Positions 7,830 through 16,997 are shown, counted from the first letter of the stretch. The stretch: 64,000 bases of DNA from Candidatus Nitrospira nitrificans (GCF_001458775.1 NZ_CZPZ01000035.1:1-64000), one strand, 5' to 3'. Made by a program: numbers and translations. The notes: generated from the sequence alone by a model not told the origin.

Positions 7830-8471
7830 TCAGAGCGAGGTCATCCCTTCCGCCAGCGCAAAGCGGATGAGATCGGAGGTGGTTCTAATACCCAGTTTAT
7901 GGGTGATGTTGGCCTTGTGGAATTCCACTGTTTTCGTCGAAATGTTGAGATCCTCCGCAATGTGCTTCGTAGAACGACCATTGGCAAGCATGATCAAGAT
8001 CTGCCGTTGACGTCCGGTCAAATTGCTCGAATATCCTTCCGGTCGTGACCATTCACATTCAATGGCGTCACGAACCTCCGGGTCAATTCCACTCGATAAA
8101 AAACGTCGATTGGCAAGCACGCTTTGAACGGCGGCATACAGTTCATCGGACGCTGATTGTTTGAGCACATAGCCCGAGGCGCCGGAACGAAACCCTTGGC
8201 TCACGGCGATCGCCTCCGCCAGCATGGTAAGAAACACGATTTTCACGCTTGGAAGCTTCAGATGAAGTTGCCGCGCCGCTTCGAAACCGCTCATCCCCGG
8301 CATGTTGACATCCAGTAAGACCACTTCAGGGCGAAGTTCCTTTGCCGCCGCCAACAATTCTTGCCCCGTTCCGACCGTCCCGACAACGCTGAACATCGGC
8401 TCTAACAATTGCCGGATGCTCTCGACAACGAGGGGATGGTCATCTGCAATGAGAATACGCGCACTATGCAT
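7830..8471 (-). CDS. NarL/FixJ-type response regulator
   Basis: 213 residues. Receiver with D10-D11, phospho-acceptor D54 (VVLLDVNMPGMSG) and a YVLKQS switch. LuxR-type helix-turn-helix with LTGRQRQILIMLANG and ISTKTVEFHKANIT. Its closest relative here is the convergent gene at 7144. An exact CTAGG dyad 137 bp upstream, with CATCAT 23 nt from it, marks a likely promoter. If this protein binds that motif, the gene is autoregulated. Direct targets cannot be read from the sequence. Confidence 0.93.
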   Translation of the reverse strand: MHSARILIADDHPLVVESIRQLLEPMFSVVGTVGTGQELLAAAKELRPEVVLLDVNMPGMSGFEAARQLHLKLPSVKIVFLTMLAEAIAVSQGFRSGASGYVLKQSASDELYAAVQSVLANRRFLSSGIDPEVRDAIECEWSRPEGYSSNLTGRQRQILIMLANGRSTKHIAEDLNISTKTVEFHKANITHKLGIRTTSDLIRFALAEGMTSL

Positions 8472-8607
8472 TGGACACCCATATCCATCAACGGCACTCT
8501 TCGTGCTTCCTATTCAATACTTGTCGGTGTGAAACCGCAAGAGCTCTGAGGTCGATGTGACCCACTGGATTACTATGCATGATGGATAGGTTCTCTTGCT
8601 CGCAATA

Positions 8608-8623
8608 CTAGGCAGAGCCCTAG
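8608..8623 (-). promoter_or_regulatory. CTAGG dyad, exact (CTAGGCAGAGCCCTAG)
   Basis: Exact CTAGG-N6-CCTAG. On the minus strand CATCAT (8584-8579) follows after 23 nt, directed at the response regulator starting at 8471. Confidence 0.7.
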
Positions 8624-8926
8624 CTATCATCATGAGGAGCGATGTTCTCCGCCTGAGTCCAGTCTATAGTCTGCTCCACCAAGAATATGGGGTTCCCTAC
8701 TTGTTCGGATGCATCGTCCGCACGACTCCTTTCCTTTCCCCACATCAGTCAAAAGCGCGGTGCTTCCGAACACCAGCCGAAGGTTTCTCATTTCGGCTGC
8801 CCTTCACAACGCGAACCAGGTCAAGTCAGATCTTGCGGGTCTTAAATTTATGGAAGCGGCACTCGCGTTCCAATTCCCATTATCAGCAACTAAACATCAT
8901 TCCTCCCGCAGCAGCATCCGTCAGGG

Positions 8927-8942
8927 CTAGGGAACAAGCTAG
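8927..8942 (+). promoter_or_regulatory. CTAGG-type dyad (CTAGGGAACAAGCTAG)
   Basis: One mismatch to CTAGG-N6-CCTAG. A weak -10-like TAAAAG follows after 23 nt. Lies about 140 bp upstream of the outer-membrane protein gene. Confidence 0.55.
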
Positions 8943-9078
8943 TCGTTCCGCACGATGCGGTGGGTTAAAAGAAAACATACAGCGAAGAGGCGGACAGCGG
9001 TTTGTGACGCGGGAACGATCCAAGCCGAAATGAAGCGAGAATAAAATATTAGACAGAGCTTCAACGAAGGAGCCGTCG

Positions 9079-9693
9079 ATGCATTCAACCATGCCCGTTG
9101 GCGCAGGCCTCATATTTCGCTTTGCACTGCTGCTTGCACTCAGTGGTCTGCTGTATTGTCCTCAGCAAGCCGATGCAGCTGACACCAATTGGGCAGGGAT
9201 ACCACAGGTCGAGATTCCTTTCTTTTCAGTCGGTGGAAGAGCGACCTATTTCGACCCAAAAGAGGGAGAAGAGCGTTGGTTCGGAGGCGCACAGGTTCGA
9301 GTCCATCCGTCTCATTATGTTGCCGTCGAGGGATCGGCAGACTATCGACGCGAAGAGTTCGCAGGCGGCACCAAAACCCATACCTATCCCGTGCAGGGAT
9401 CCCTGTTGATTTATCCAATCGGCACCACCAGATTGGCGCCTTTCATTTTGGGTGGCGGCGGATGGTACTTTACCTCGGTCGACGGTCCGGGCGGATTTTC
9501 CGACACTCAACACCGTTTCGGCGGCCACGTGGGTGGCGGAGTGCAGCTCTTTCTCACCGACCATATCTCCCTCGACAGCACCTATCGACACATCTGGCTC
9601 GAACGAGTTGAGTCGAAAGGCGCCGGCTTGGATGATAAGAAATTCGACGACAACGGACACATGGTGACCATAGGGCTGAACGTGCATTTTTAG
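9079..9693 (+). CDS. Outer-membrane beta-barrel protein
   Basis: 204 residues with a signal peptide (cleavage near ADAAD, residue 35) and an alternating hydrophobic/polar pattern of an eight-strand barrel. Visible strands include FSVGGRATYFD, HYVAVEGSADYRRE, PFILGGGGWYF and FGGHVGGGVQLFLTDHIS. It ends in VTIGLNVHF with the terminal Phe required for outer-membrane assembly. Resembles the OMP_b-brl/OmpA-like family. GAAGGAG ribosome site. Ligand unknown. A CTAGG-type dyad lies upstream. Confidence 0.85.
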   Translation: MHSTMPVGAGLIFRFALLLALSGLLYCPQQADAADTNWAGIPQVEIPFFSVGGRATYFDPKEGEERWFGGAQVRVHPSHYVAVEGSADYRREEFAGGTKTHTYPVQGSLLIYPIGTTRLAPFILGGGGWYFTSVDGPGGFSDTQHRFGGHVGGGVQLFLTDHISLDSTYRHIWLERVESKGAGLDDKKFDDNGHMVTIGLNVHF

Positions 9694-9775
9694 ATGCAGG
9701 GCTCTCGTAGAGCTCGAACATAAGGTGTTGTGGAGTCGGCCGCGCGTGTACATACATTAAAGGGAGGGTTCACAA

Positions 9776-9943
9776 ATGTTAAGCTGGGCAGTCACATTCT
9801 TTGTCATCGCGATTATCGCCGGCGTATTGGGTCTTTCCGGTGTGGCAGGGACCGCCACCAATATCGCGTACATACTTTTCGTCATATTCTTGATCGTGGC
9901 CGTCGTGAGTTTTGCGACTGGTCGACGTCCCCCTGTGACCTAG
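9776..9943 (+). CDS. Small DUF1328-type membrane protein
   Basis: 55 residues from ATG 9776 after GGGAGGG. It begins [19 protein letters not shown] and continues FSGVAG-type then [17 protein letters not shown]: two transmembrane helices with the short Gly-rich turn typical of DUF1328 (YtjA-like) proteins. Such peptides are common in stress-related clusters; molecular function is unknown. A strong hairpin follows the stop. Confidence 0.88.
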   Translation: MLSWAVTFFVIAIIAGVLGLSGVAGTATNIAYILFVIFLIVAVVSFATGRRPPVT

Positions 9944-9953
9944 TCAGACTATT

Positions 9954-9998
9954 ATGATGAGCAGGCGTGGCGGTCTTCCTTGCCCGCCTGTTCATCAT
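9954..9998 (+). terminator. Hairpin between convergent genes
   Basis: 14-bp stem with one mismatch: ATGATGAGCAGGCG at 9954-9967 pairs with 9985-9998, 17-nt loop. There is no clear T-run, but its place between two converging genes suggests a terminator. Confidence 0.6.
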
Positions 9999-10028
9999 CT
10001 CTCCGCGACCGAGGGCATTAGATATCCT

Positions 10029-11687
10029 TCAGACATCTTTCGTCTTCACGCGCATGGCTTGCTCAATGGCTGAATAGAGTTCTTCCGTCACGGACCCTTT
10101 GGAGACGAATGCGACGGCACCCGCCCTGATGATGGCTTCTATCAGGTGTGGATTTTCGTGGACCGAGAGTCCGATCACGCTTACCTCGGGACACTGCTTG
10201 GTGATCTCAGTGGTTGCCGCAATCCCATCCAAGACCGGAAGATTCACATCCATGATCACGATGTCCGGCCGGAGTTGTTTCGCCAACGACACCGCCTCTA
10301 GGCCGTCCGACGCTTCCCCAATGACCGTAATGCTTTCGAGATTGTTGAGCATGCTCTTGATCCCTTTTCGGACCATGATATGGTCATCGACAAGCATGAC
10401 CCGGACTCTTGGCGCATCGGCATCTTGGCGATTGGTTTCTGATTGACCCGACGCTTCCTCCTCGTTCTGTCCTCCATCCCCCGGCTCCAAGCGGTCAGAT
10501 GGAGCCGTGGTCCTCAAACCTGGAATTTCACCGACTCCGTTGGATGTCACACGGGCATGGGAAGCAAGGACCGATGGTTTGTCGTCACTGCTCGGCCAAT
10601 ACGGCAGAATCATCGAGATTCGGGTTCCACGGCCGGGTGAAGATTCCATTTCGATTCGCCCACCCATGGCCTGCATCCGTTCGCTCACGCTGAAAAGACC
10701 GAATCGAGTCGAGCCGGAGTCACGCGCGGCCGGCTCCGCGGCATCGAAGCCGACGCCGGAATCTTCCACGGCCATTCGAAGCTCGCCGGTCGGCATGGTG
10801 TCCAATACCACGAGCGCCGCGTTTGTTTGGGCATGTTTGATCACATTGAACAACAACTCCCGCACCGATTGAAACAGGAGCACGGCCTGGTCCTCCGGCA
10901 GGTTAATACGGTCGATCTCCGCCCGAACCGTCACGGAGAGCCCGTGGCTTCGCATATGTTCTCTGAGCCATTTGAGGGCCTCCAGGAGACCGAAGTCTTG
11001 GAGGCTCGGTGGTGCAAGATCAGCGATCAGCGTCCGTGTATAGGTCAATGAATCATCAAGAATCTGATCCAACTCCTCCAAGCGCTTCACCGTCGTCGGT
11101 TCTCCGACTTGGTTGTGAGCTTGTCGCAATTTCATGCGACCCACAACCAAGAGTTGCGCGAGATAGTCATGCAGATCATGAGCGAGCTTTCTCCGCTCTC
11201 GTTGTTCGGTCAGCGTCAGATCGCTCGCCAACGCGCGGAGTCGCTCCTGAGACTGAAGCAGCTCGGTCGTTTTCGCTTGCAGGGCGCGGTGCGCCGCTCG
11301 ATTATCGTCCCGCAGTCTCTTTTGCTCCAGGGCTTGCGCCACCGCGGCGCCCAAACGGTCCGGCCTATCCTTCATGAGATAATCCGCGGCGCCGTGACGA
11401 AGCAGGGAGACGGCCTGTTCCTCGCCGATGGACCCGGAGACAATGATCAAGGGAAGATCCACGTCACGCAGATGCAGATGACGCAACGCCTCCATCGCGC
11501 TGAAGCCCGGCATGGCATTGTCGGAAAGGATGATATCAGGCGGGCATTGAAGCTGTTCAAGGTACGCGTCTTCGGAGTCCACCCGCCGGCAATCGGGATC
11601 ATACCCGGCTCGCCGGAGCTCACGCACCATCAGTTCAGCGTCATGCTCATCATCTTCGAGCAACAACACGCGCAGCGGCGTACCCAC
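10029..11687 (-). CDS. Hybrid sensor: receiver - HisKA_3 kinase - receiver
   Basis: I chose the GTG at 11687, with GGAGGTGATT just before it; it gives 552 residues. Order: receiver (LRVLLLEDDEHDAELMVREL, phospho-Asp in PDIILSDNAMPG), short coiled linker, HisKA_3 dimerisation box with the phospho-His in ERRKLAHDLHDYLAQ, HATPase (DSGVGFD, RFGLFSVSERMQAMGG), linker, then a C-terminal receiver (VRVMLVDDHIMVRKGI, IVIMDVNLPVLDG). There is no transmembrane or DNA-binding domain, so it is a cytosolic relay. HisKA_3 kinases normally act on NarL-type regulators, two of which are encoded about 2-3 kb away. Confidence 0.9.
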   Translation of the reverse strand: MGTPLRVLLLEDDEHDAELMVRELRRAGYDPDCRRVDSEDAYLEQLQCPPDIILSDNAMPGFSAMEALRHLHLRDVDLPLIIVSGSIGEEQAVSLLRHGAADYLMKDRPDRLGAAVAQALEQKRLRDDNRAAHRALQAKTTELLQSQERLRALASDLTLTEQRERRKLAHDLHDYLAQLLVVGRMKLRQAHNQVGEPTTVKRLEELDQILDDSLTYTRTLIADLAPPSLQDFGLLEALKWLREHMRSHGLSVTVRAEIDRINLPEDQAVLLFQSVRELLFNVIKHAQTNAALVVLDTMPTGELRMAVEDSGVGFDAAEPAARDSGSTRFGLFSVSERMQAMGGRIEMESSPGRGTRISMILPYWPSSDDKPSVLASHARVTSNGVGEIPGLRTTAPSDRLEPGDGGQNEEEASGQSETNRQDADAPRVRVMLVDDHIMVRKGIKSMLNNLESITVIGEASDGLEAVSLAKQLRPDIVIMDVNLPVLDGIAATTEITKQCPEVSVIGLSVHENPHLIEAIIRAGAVAFVSKGSVTEELYSAIEQAMRVKTKDV

Positions 11688-11732
11688 AATCACCTCCACC
11701 CTGACGGAACGCGTCTCGGACGCTTGTCCGTA

Positions 11733-12182
11733 TTACCCCAGGCCCTGGTTCAAGACCAACCAATACAAATTCAGCTGCCGAATGGCCTCGACAAACTGAT
11801 GAAAATCCACCGGTTTGACGATATAACTATTCACGCCCAACTGATAACTGTTCACCACATCCTGCTCTTCGCGCGACGATGTCAGAATGACGACCGGAAT
11901 CGACTTGGTGCGAGGGTCCGCCTTGCATCGGCGCAACACTTCCAGCCCGTCGACTTTCGGCAACTTGAGATCGAGGAGGATGAGTTTTGTCTGGCGACAC
12001 AGATCTCGCTTTTCATACGTGCCGGTGCTGAAGAGACAGTCCAGCGCCTCGGCGCCGTCTCGAACGACATGGATATGATTCGCCAAATGATACTGCTCGA
12101 AGACCCGGAGGGTCAGCTCAACATCATCCGGATTATCTTCCGCCAACAGCACTGAGATGTATTCCGGCCCCGTCGTGTTCAT
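11733..12182 (-). CDS. Single-domain response regulator (Rcp1-like)
   Basis: 149 residues, receiver only: VLLAEDNPDDVELTLRVFEQ, phospho-Asp in LILLDLKLPKVDG, VVILTSS and the KPVDFHQF switch. The long insert between helix 1 and the phospho-Asp strand is typical of Rcp1-type partners of PAS/phytochrome kinases. It overlaps the kinase gene upstream by 50 bp, indicating translational coupling and a cognate pair. With no output domain it probably relays phosphate or controls the kinase. Confidence 0.9.
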   Translation of the reverse strand: MNTTGPEYISVLLAEDNPDDVELTLRVFEQYHLANHIHVVRDGAEALDCLFSTGTYEKRDLCRQTKLILLDLKLPKVDGLEVLRRCKADPRTKSIPVVILTSSREEQDVVNSYQLGVNSYIVKPVDFHQFVEAIRQLNLYWLVLNQGLG

Positions 12183-14007
12183 AGACTCTCTCGAGCATCA
12201 TGGAAAAGGTTGCGCCGCCGTCGACACGCCCTTCCGCCCATGCCCGGCCGCCGTGGCGCTTCGCGATACGTTGGACGATCGCCAGCCCCACCCCGGTCCC
12301 TTCGAATTCTTCGGCGCGGTGCAGCCGCTGGAACACCGCGAACAATTTATGGACATATCGTTGGTCGAATCCGACCCCATTGTCGCGAATCCAATAGACG
12401 ACTTCTTTGGAAGGCCGATCCTCTCCGCTCCAACCGATCTCGATTCGCGCGCGTGCGCGGGGACGGGTATATTTCAATGCATTGGACAGCAGATTGACCC
12501 ACGCCTGTTTGAGCAGACGACGGTCGGCGCGACAGCGCGGCAGGTCATCGTTCACGATGAACTCGACCGTCCGCCCTTCGTGATCCTGCCGGAGCTCGAG
12601 CCAGGCTTCTTTGATGATATCCGTGGGATCGATGGAACGCAGTTCCATGGGAGAACGCGACAAGCGCGAGAAGGTCAACAGATCATCGATCAATTCTCCC
12701 ATCCGATGAGCTCCCTTGTGAATGATGCCCAAGCATCGGCGAGCCTCATCATTCAACGCGGGACCGTGATCTTCGATGAGAATCTTGACAAAGCCGTTGA
12801 TGGATCGCAGGGGTGCCCGAAGGTCATGAGAAACAGTGTAACTGAACGCCTCAAGTTCTTCGTTGGCCTCAAGCAGCGCCTGCTCGGCCCGTTTGCGCTC
12901 GGTGATATCCCGCATGGTTTCACACACCCCTAACAAGCGCCCTTTCAGTAGCACCGGAGAGAGGGTGATGGAAACATCCACCGGGCTCCCATCTTTCCGG
13001 AGACGCTGCGTTTCGATATGCTGGGGGATATGCTTTCGCAGCACGGTTTCAATCAGGGCCGTCGATTCCTTGAGCCGCACATCGGGCACAAACAGCCATT
13101 TGGGTTGCCCGACGGCCTGAGCCTCCGTCCACCCCAACAATTTCTCCGCCCCCTTGTTCCATGTGAGAATGCGCGAGTCCGGCGAGAACGAAATCACGGC
13201 ATCATCCGTGGACTGCACGATCGCAGCCAGATGGGCCAGTTGCCGTTCCGCTTGCTTGATGAACGTAATATCACGCGTAAAACATCGTGAATGATTAAAG
13301 CGGCCCTTATTCCATGAGACATTGGCGACAATCGACACGTCGCGAGTGGTTCCGTCCTTGCACAAGAGTTTCGCTTCATAGTTGTACAGGGTGTGACCGG
13401 CGGACAACGCATTCAAAATATGTTCTACCACCAGAGGGTCGGCATGGAATTCGCGAATGGAGTGGCCCACATACTCCTCTCGGCTGTAACCGAGCAACTC
13501 CAACTCCGCTTGATTGGCCCAGAGAATCGTTCCATCGGAGCTTTCCCCGTGCAGGCCGATAGCGGCGCCCTCTACAAAATCCCGCAATTCAGCCTCGCTT
13601 CGGTGCAGTATTTCTCGCTGTTCCATCAATTGTCGCAACGACCAGGTCGTCATTCCCACGGCCAGTATGCCGATCAGTCGATTGGTGAATCCGATGGTTC
13701 GATCGATCCCGAGAGGCGAGACCCAGAATCCCAACAACATCATTCCCGCGCATATGCCGCCTATCATAAATATGAAGGAAGAAGGATGACGGACCGACAT
13801 GCCGCTGGCGATCCATAAAGGAAAGAGATAGAGCATCCAGACGACGAATCCCAGCGGGGTCACACTGTCGAGAAAAAATATTCCACCGATACTGAGGACC
13901 AATACACCCCAGGTCCAGCGAGGGCCCGGGGTGAAGGCCCATAAAGGAGTGCGCCAGCGATGGAGGGACTGTGTCATATTCTCGAACAACTGTGGTCTCG
14001 ATAGCAT
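12133..14007 (-). CDS. Membrane-anchored PAS histidine kinase
   Basis: 624 residues. The N-terminus has about four hydrophobic helices (residues 30-125). Two PAS domains follow (about 140-265 and 265-390), the first with LGYSREEYVGHSIREFH. HisKA with the phospho-His in SYTVSHDLRAPLRSINGF, then HATPase with N-box WVNLLSNALKY and G-boxes DNGVGFD and GTGVGLAIVQRIA. Same layout as bacteriophytochrome-like kinases without the GAF/PHY part. GGAGG lies 9 nt upstream of the start. An exact CTAGG dyad lies 104 bp upstream. Paired with the receiver protein that overlaps its 3' end. Confidence 0.92.
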   Translation of the reverse strand: MLSRPQLFENMTQSLHRWRTPLWAFTPGPRWTWGVLVLSIGGIFFLDSVTPLGFVVWMLYLFPLWIASGMSVRHPSSFIFMIGGICAGMMLLGFWVSPLGIDRTIGFTNRLIGILAVGMTTWSLRQLMEQREILHRSEAELRDFVEGAAIGLHGESSDGTILWANQAELELLGYSREEYVGHSIREFHADPLVVEHILNALSAGHTLYNYEAKLLCKDGTTRDVSIVANVSWNKGRFNHSRCFTRDITFIKQAERQLAHLAAIVQSTDDAVISFSPDSRILTWNKGAEKLLGWTEAQAVGQPKWLFVPDVRLKESTALIETVLRKHIPQHIETQRLRKDGSPVDVSITLSPVLLKGRLLGVCETMRDITERKRAEQALLEANEELEAFSYTVSHDLRAPLRSINGFVKILIEDHGPALNDEARRCLGIIHKGAHRMGELIDDLLTFSRLSRSPMELRSIDPTDIIKEAWLELRQDHEGRTVEFIVNDDLPRCRADRRLLKQAWVNLLSNALKYTRPRARARIEIGWSGEDRPSKEVVYWIRDNGVGFDQRYVHKLFAVFQRLHRAEEFEGTGVGLAIVQRIAKRHGGRAWAEGRVDGGATFSMMLERVYEHDGAGIHLSAVGGR

Positions 14008-14110
14008 GGTCCGATGCCTCCACCCGGAAAGGGTGCGCTTGGGCTGTTTGCCACATCCTCGCTAATAGGGAACCGGAAGCACCATAGGCGATTCGTACCC
14101 GGCAGGCCTA

Positions 14111-14126
14111 CTAGGCAGACCCCTAG
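14111..14126 (-). promoter_or_regulatory. CTAGG dyad, exact (CTAGGCAGACCCCTAG)
   Basis: Exact CTAGG-N6-CCTAG. On the minus strand TATGGT (14086-14081) follows after 24 nt, directed at the kinase gene starting at 14007. Confidence 0.7.
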
Positions 14127-14171
14127 TGCGACGACTTCCGCTTTCATCGGTTGAAGACGCCGATCTACAGG

Positions 14172-14876
14172 CTAACGCGAGAGGAGTGGAGATTTTTGAG
14201 CCGCGAACAGCACCAATGCCGAGCACCCCACTTTCATGATCCAGCCGGGATGGCGAGCGATCAGCGCGTGATCGATGCGTGGCTCCTGAAGACAGTGGAG
14301 CGTCAAGCCGGCGGCTCGCGCGGCCGCTGTCATGGAATCAACCGCATGTATGGTTCCAGCCATGGCATAGTTCCGTCCTCCGGCCGTGAATCGGACGGTC
14401 GATCCGGTGAGGCGCTGCATTTCCGGGTGTACCGCCGAGACGATGAATCTGCCGCCGGGCCGCAGCGCCGCGGCGGTCTCTTGGAAGAAAGCCCGGAGAT
14501 CGTGGACATGATCCAACACCAAACCGGCAATCACTCGGTCGAATGAATTCGGCGCCAAAGGCAATTGTTCGATCGAGGCCTGGACGAAGCAAACGGGTGA
14601 CGGCATGGGTAGAGTCCTTCTCGCGCGAGCGAGCATGGCGCGCGACAAGTCGAGACCCACGACTTGCACGGTCGGGTCGGCGATTCGACGCGCGTATCGA
14701 CCAGTCCCGCAACCCAGATCCAGGATCCGACATCCATCAAACGGTTCGAGCATGGACAGCACGAACGGTTCGTCGAGAGCCGTGGTCGGATCCGCGTCAT
14801 CGTATTCGTCCGCCCACTGATCGTAAGCGGTTTGAACAGGCAACATGTCAGAATCGCCCGATCCCCTTATCATCAT
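14172..14876 (-). CDS. Class I SAM-dependent methyltransferase
   Basis: 234 residues with a methyltransferase-11-type fold: YDQWADEYDD near the start, motif I ILDLGCGTGRYARRI, motif II VVGLDLSRAML, post-II FVQASIEQLPL and DRVIAGLVLDHV, and LRPGGRFIVS. The substrate is unknown; the layout resembles UbiE/BioC-like enzymes. The start could also be the internal Met 10 codons later. Same strand as the flavoprotein upstream, gap 24 bp, so possibly one operon. Confidence 0.88.
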   Translation of the reverse strand: MMIRGSGDSDMLPVQTAYDQWADEYDDADPTTALDEPFVLSMLEPFDGCRILDLGCGTGRYARRIADPTVQVVGLDLSRAMLARARRTLPMPSPVCFVQASIEQLPLAPNSFDRVIAGLVLDHVHDLRAFFQETAAALRPGGRFIVSAVHPEMQRLTGSTVRFTAGGRNYAMAGTIHAVDSMTAAARAAGLTLHCLQEPRIDHALIARHPGWIMKVGCSALVLFAAQKSPLLSR

Positions 14877-14900
14877 GCCGATCCATTGCTCCCTGCATGA

Positions 14901-15857
14901 TTACCATGTCATGGGCCAAATTGCGCGCTTATCCCCGACACGCGGCAATGCATGCCGCTTCAAGCTATCGTCGAATAGATCTCGATTGATCGCTTGGCCC
15001 GCCGTGGCGCCTTGTCCGGCGGCGATGATCATCTGGCAGTTCGCCGGAGTCACGCATCCCGCCGCATAGAGCCCCGGCACGGTCGTCTGTAAATAGTGGT
15101 CGACGATGACTTGGCCGTCTTCGTCCAGCATCGCTCCGGCGCATTCCGCCAGACTATTGTGATAGATATCGCCTCGTGTCGTGAACGCCCCGTCGACAGT
15201 CACGCGACTACCCTGTTCAAAAATGAGGGCCGTCAGCTGTCCGTTATTGTGCAGTACGGAACGGATACGATCGTGCCGGATCGGCACTTCATATTCTTCC
15301 AGCCATCCCGCATGGTCCGTATCCCATCGAAAGTGTCGTCCGTTCGTGCAGATCATCACATTCGGTGTGAACAGCAGCATGGCGAGCGCATAATCCGCCG
15401 CTTCATTGTTCACCCCGATGATGACGATCTTTTTGCCTTGCACGCGAAAAGCGTCGCAATCCTTGCAGAAAAACAGACTCTGTCCCAGACACTCCTTCAC
15501 GCCGGGAATCTCGGGTGGAAGATGCGTCAAGCCGGTGGCGAGGAGCACGCGCCGGGCGCGATAAGCAGAGCTTGCTCCCCTGAGACAGAATGAATCGCCA
15601 TCCCGGCTCAATGAGCGGATGTCGTCTTCTATCACCGTGACGCCGAAACGAACGACCTGTTCCATCCCTCGCGCGAGAAGATCCTCGCCGTCGATCCCCT
15701 CCGGAAAACCCAGATAGTTCTGGACATCCGCCTCCCATTTGGCCATGGACCGCTTGGTGTGGACCAGCAGCGTCTCGCGCCGGCTACGACCGAGGTAAAT
15801 GGCCGCGGACAGTCCCGCCAATCCCCCTCCAATGATGATGACCTCATGCGCCTGCAT
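14901..15857 (-). CDS. Thioredoxin-reductase-like FAD oxidoreductase
   Basis: 318 residues. FAD-binding EVIIIGGGLAGLSAAIYLGR at the N-terminus, an ATG-type motif (LLATGLTHLPPEIPG), a redox-type pair CKDC in FFCKDCDAF, a partly degenerate NAD(P)-binding motif (KIVIIGVNNEAADYAL) and the FAD C-motif LYAAGCVTPANCQM. The length and CxxC match low-molecular-weight thioredoxin reductases, with CKDC in place of CATC, so the partner may be a non-standard thioredoxin or a peroxiredoxin. Downstream of a small unknown gene (18-bp gap). Confidence 0.85.
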   Translation of the reverse strand: MQAHEVIIIGGGLAGLSAAIYLGRSRRETLLVHTKRSMAKWEADVQNYLGFPEGIDGEDLLARGMEQVVRFGVTVIEDDIRSLSRDGDSFCLRGASSAYRARRVLLATGLTHLPPEIPGVKECLGQSLFFCKDCDAFRVQGKKIVIIGVNNEAADYALAMLLFTPNVMICTNGRHFRWDTDHAGWLEEYEVPIRHDRIRSVLHNNGQLTALIFEQGSRVTVDGAFTTRGDIYHNSLAECAGAMLDEDGQVIVDHYLQTTVPGLYAAGCVTPANCQMIIAAGQGATAGQAINRDLFDDSLKRHALPRVGDKRAIWPMTW

Positions 15858-15875
15858 CTGCCTGTCCGTCGTCGA

Positions 15876-16094
15876 TCAATCCGCCGTTTCCTGAACAATG
15901 CCGGTCTGTGAAAACAAAGTCAGTTCACCTATGGCTCGCTCAAAGCGCGGCCTCCATTCCGACTGTGAGGCGAAATGCAGTGGAGTGTCGACGGCCTGTT
16001 GATAGAGATTCGCGGTGGACAGTGCCCATTGCCTGGCGATATCCAAGCCGTCTCGCGCGCTCAAAAGTTCGAGACGCATGCGCTCGGTCATCAT
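15876..16094 (-). CDS. Small protein of unknown function
   Basis: 72 residues, soluble, helix-rich, with aromatic residues (Trp, Tyr, Phe) and no known motif: MRLELLSARDGLDIARQWAL and later FERAIGELTLF. It lies 18 bp upstream of the flavoprotein on the same strand, suggesting co-transcription. The ribosome site is weak. The start may be the third Met (16079). Real but unassigned. Confidence 0.5.
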   Translation of the reverse strand: MMTERMRLELLSARDGLDIARQWALSTANLYQQAVDTPLHFASQSEWRPRFERAIGELTLFSQTGIVQETAD

Positions 16095-16226
16095 GGTAAT
16101 CCGTTCAGGCCATCAACGAACCATCCTTTGAGACCTCATGAACGTCCAATGGAATCGCATGACGGCTACATAATCCATTCGGGCGAGCAGTAGTCGGATT
16201 TGAAAGAAGTCCCGTGGAAATTTGGG

Positions 16227-16826
16227 TTACTGTTTCCTGGTGTACGTGATCTCCATCATCAATATCTCGTTGCCGTTCCCGTGCGGCCCATACATCTCGA
16301 GAATTTGAGTGTTGGCGTCAGGGAACTTCCAGACGGCGCGCTGCTTCAGGGTGCCGTCGAATGGATCCGCAAGATTACCGTGCAAGGTGATGGTCTTTCC
16401 GTCAGCACCGGCCTTGCTTTCCATAGAGAAGATGCCGGTTCCCAATGAATCGATCCACGTCGTCATATATTTTTTAGTGAAATTGTCATAGCCCTGCACG
16501 CCGATGCCCGTAAAGGCATGCCCCCTCATCGTGCCCGTGCAATCCTGCTGCATATAACGGCCGCCGAGCAGCGCTTTATATTCGCACGTGCCCGTGGATT
16601 CCGTCGGCGGCTTGCCGGGTTCCATCCATTCTTTCGTCTGCGTCGTCCACGTGCCCGCGAGACTCGCCAGGTGTTTATGCGGCGCTCCAGGCGTGGCCAG
16701 TTTTTGATAGGTATCCATCATGACCTTTGGGTCCACGGGCTTCTTTATCGTTGGCTCCTTCGCCAATGCCGGAGGCAACGACGACAACAGACTGACCACC
16801 AACCACGTGAGTACTGCGCGATGCAC
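16227..16826 (-). CDS. Secreted DUF1579-type protein
   Basis: 199 residues. Signal peptide to about residue 22 (ALA-KE). The mature part shows HKHLASLAGTWTTQTKEWMEPG, STGTCEYKALLGGRYMQQDCTG and IGVQGYDNFTKKYMTTWID, the conserved blocks of DUF1579, a lipocalin-like beta-barrel fold. AAGGAGGAG precedes the ATG. The periplasmic ligand is unknown. CTAGG-type dyads lie further upstream in the 290-bp gap. Confidence 0.85.
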   Translation of the reverse strand: MHRAVLTWLVVSLLSSLPPALAKEPTIKKPVDPKVMMDTYQKLATPGAPHKHLASLAGTWTTQTKEWMEPGKPPTESTGTCEYKALLGGRYMQQDCTGTMRGHAFTGIGVQGYDNFTKKYMTTWIDSLGTGIFSMESKAGADGKTITLHGNLADPFDGTLKQRAVWKFPDANTQILEMYGPHGNGNEILMMEITYTRKQ

Positions 16827-16997
16827 GACTGGCTCCTCCTTGAGGGGAAGGTTCAGTTCGAGTGAAGGCCTCGAACAAGCGCCTTGTCTCTGTACCGTTT
16901 GCCCGCTCTTTTGCCGTTTGACGATCCGATGCTGCTATTCGAGGACCACAGGTCCTTTACTTTCTTAATGTTCAACATCCTAGGTGATGCTGATCAA

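Larger units (their letters stand above)
8472..9078. other. Divergent intergenic region with two CTAGG dyads
   Basis: About 600 bp between the minus-strand regulator and the plus-strand outer-membrane protein. Apart from dyads at 8608 and 8927 I see no gene; the reading frames here lack ribosome sites and recognisable domains. Confidence 0.55.

Noticed and set aside
11109-12155. Long plus-strand frame (348 codons)
   Set aside because: Antisense to the hybrid kinase and receiver genes, which have clear domains and ribosome sites.
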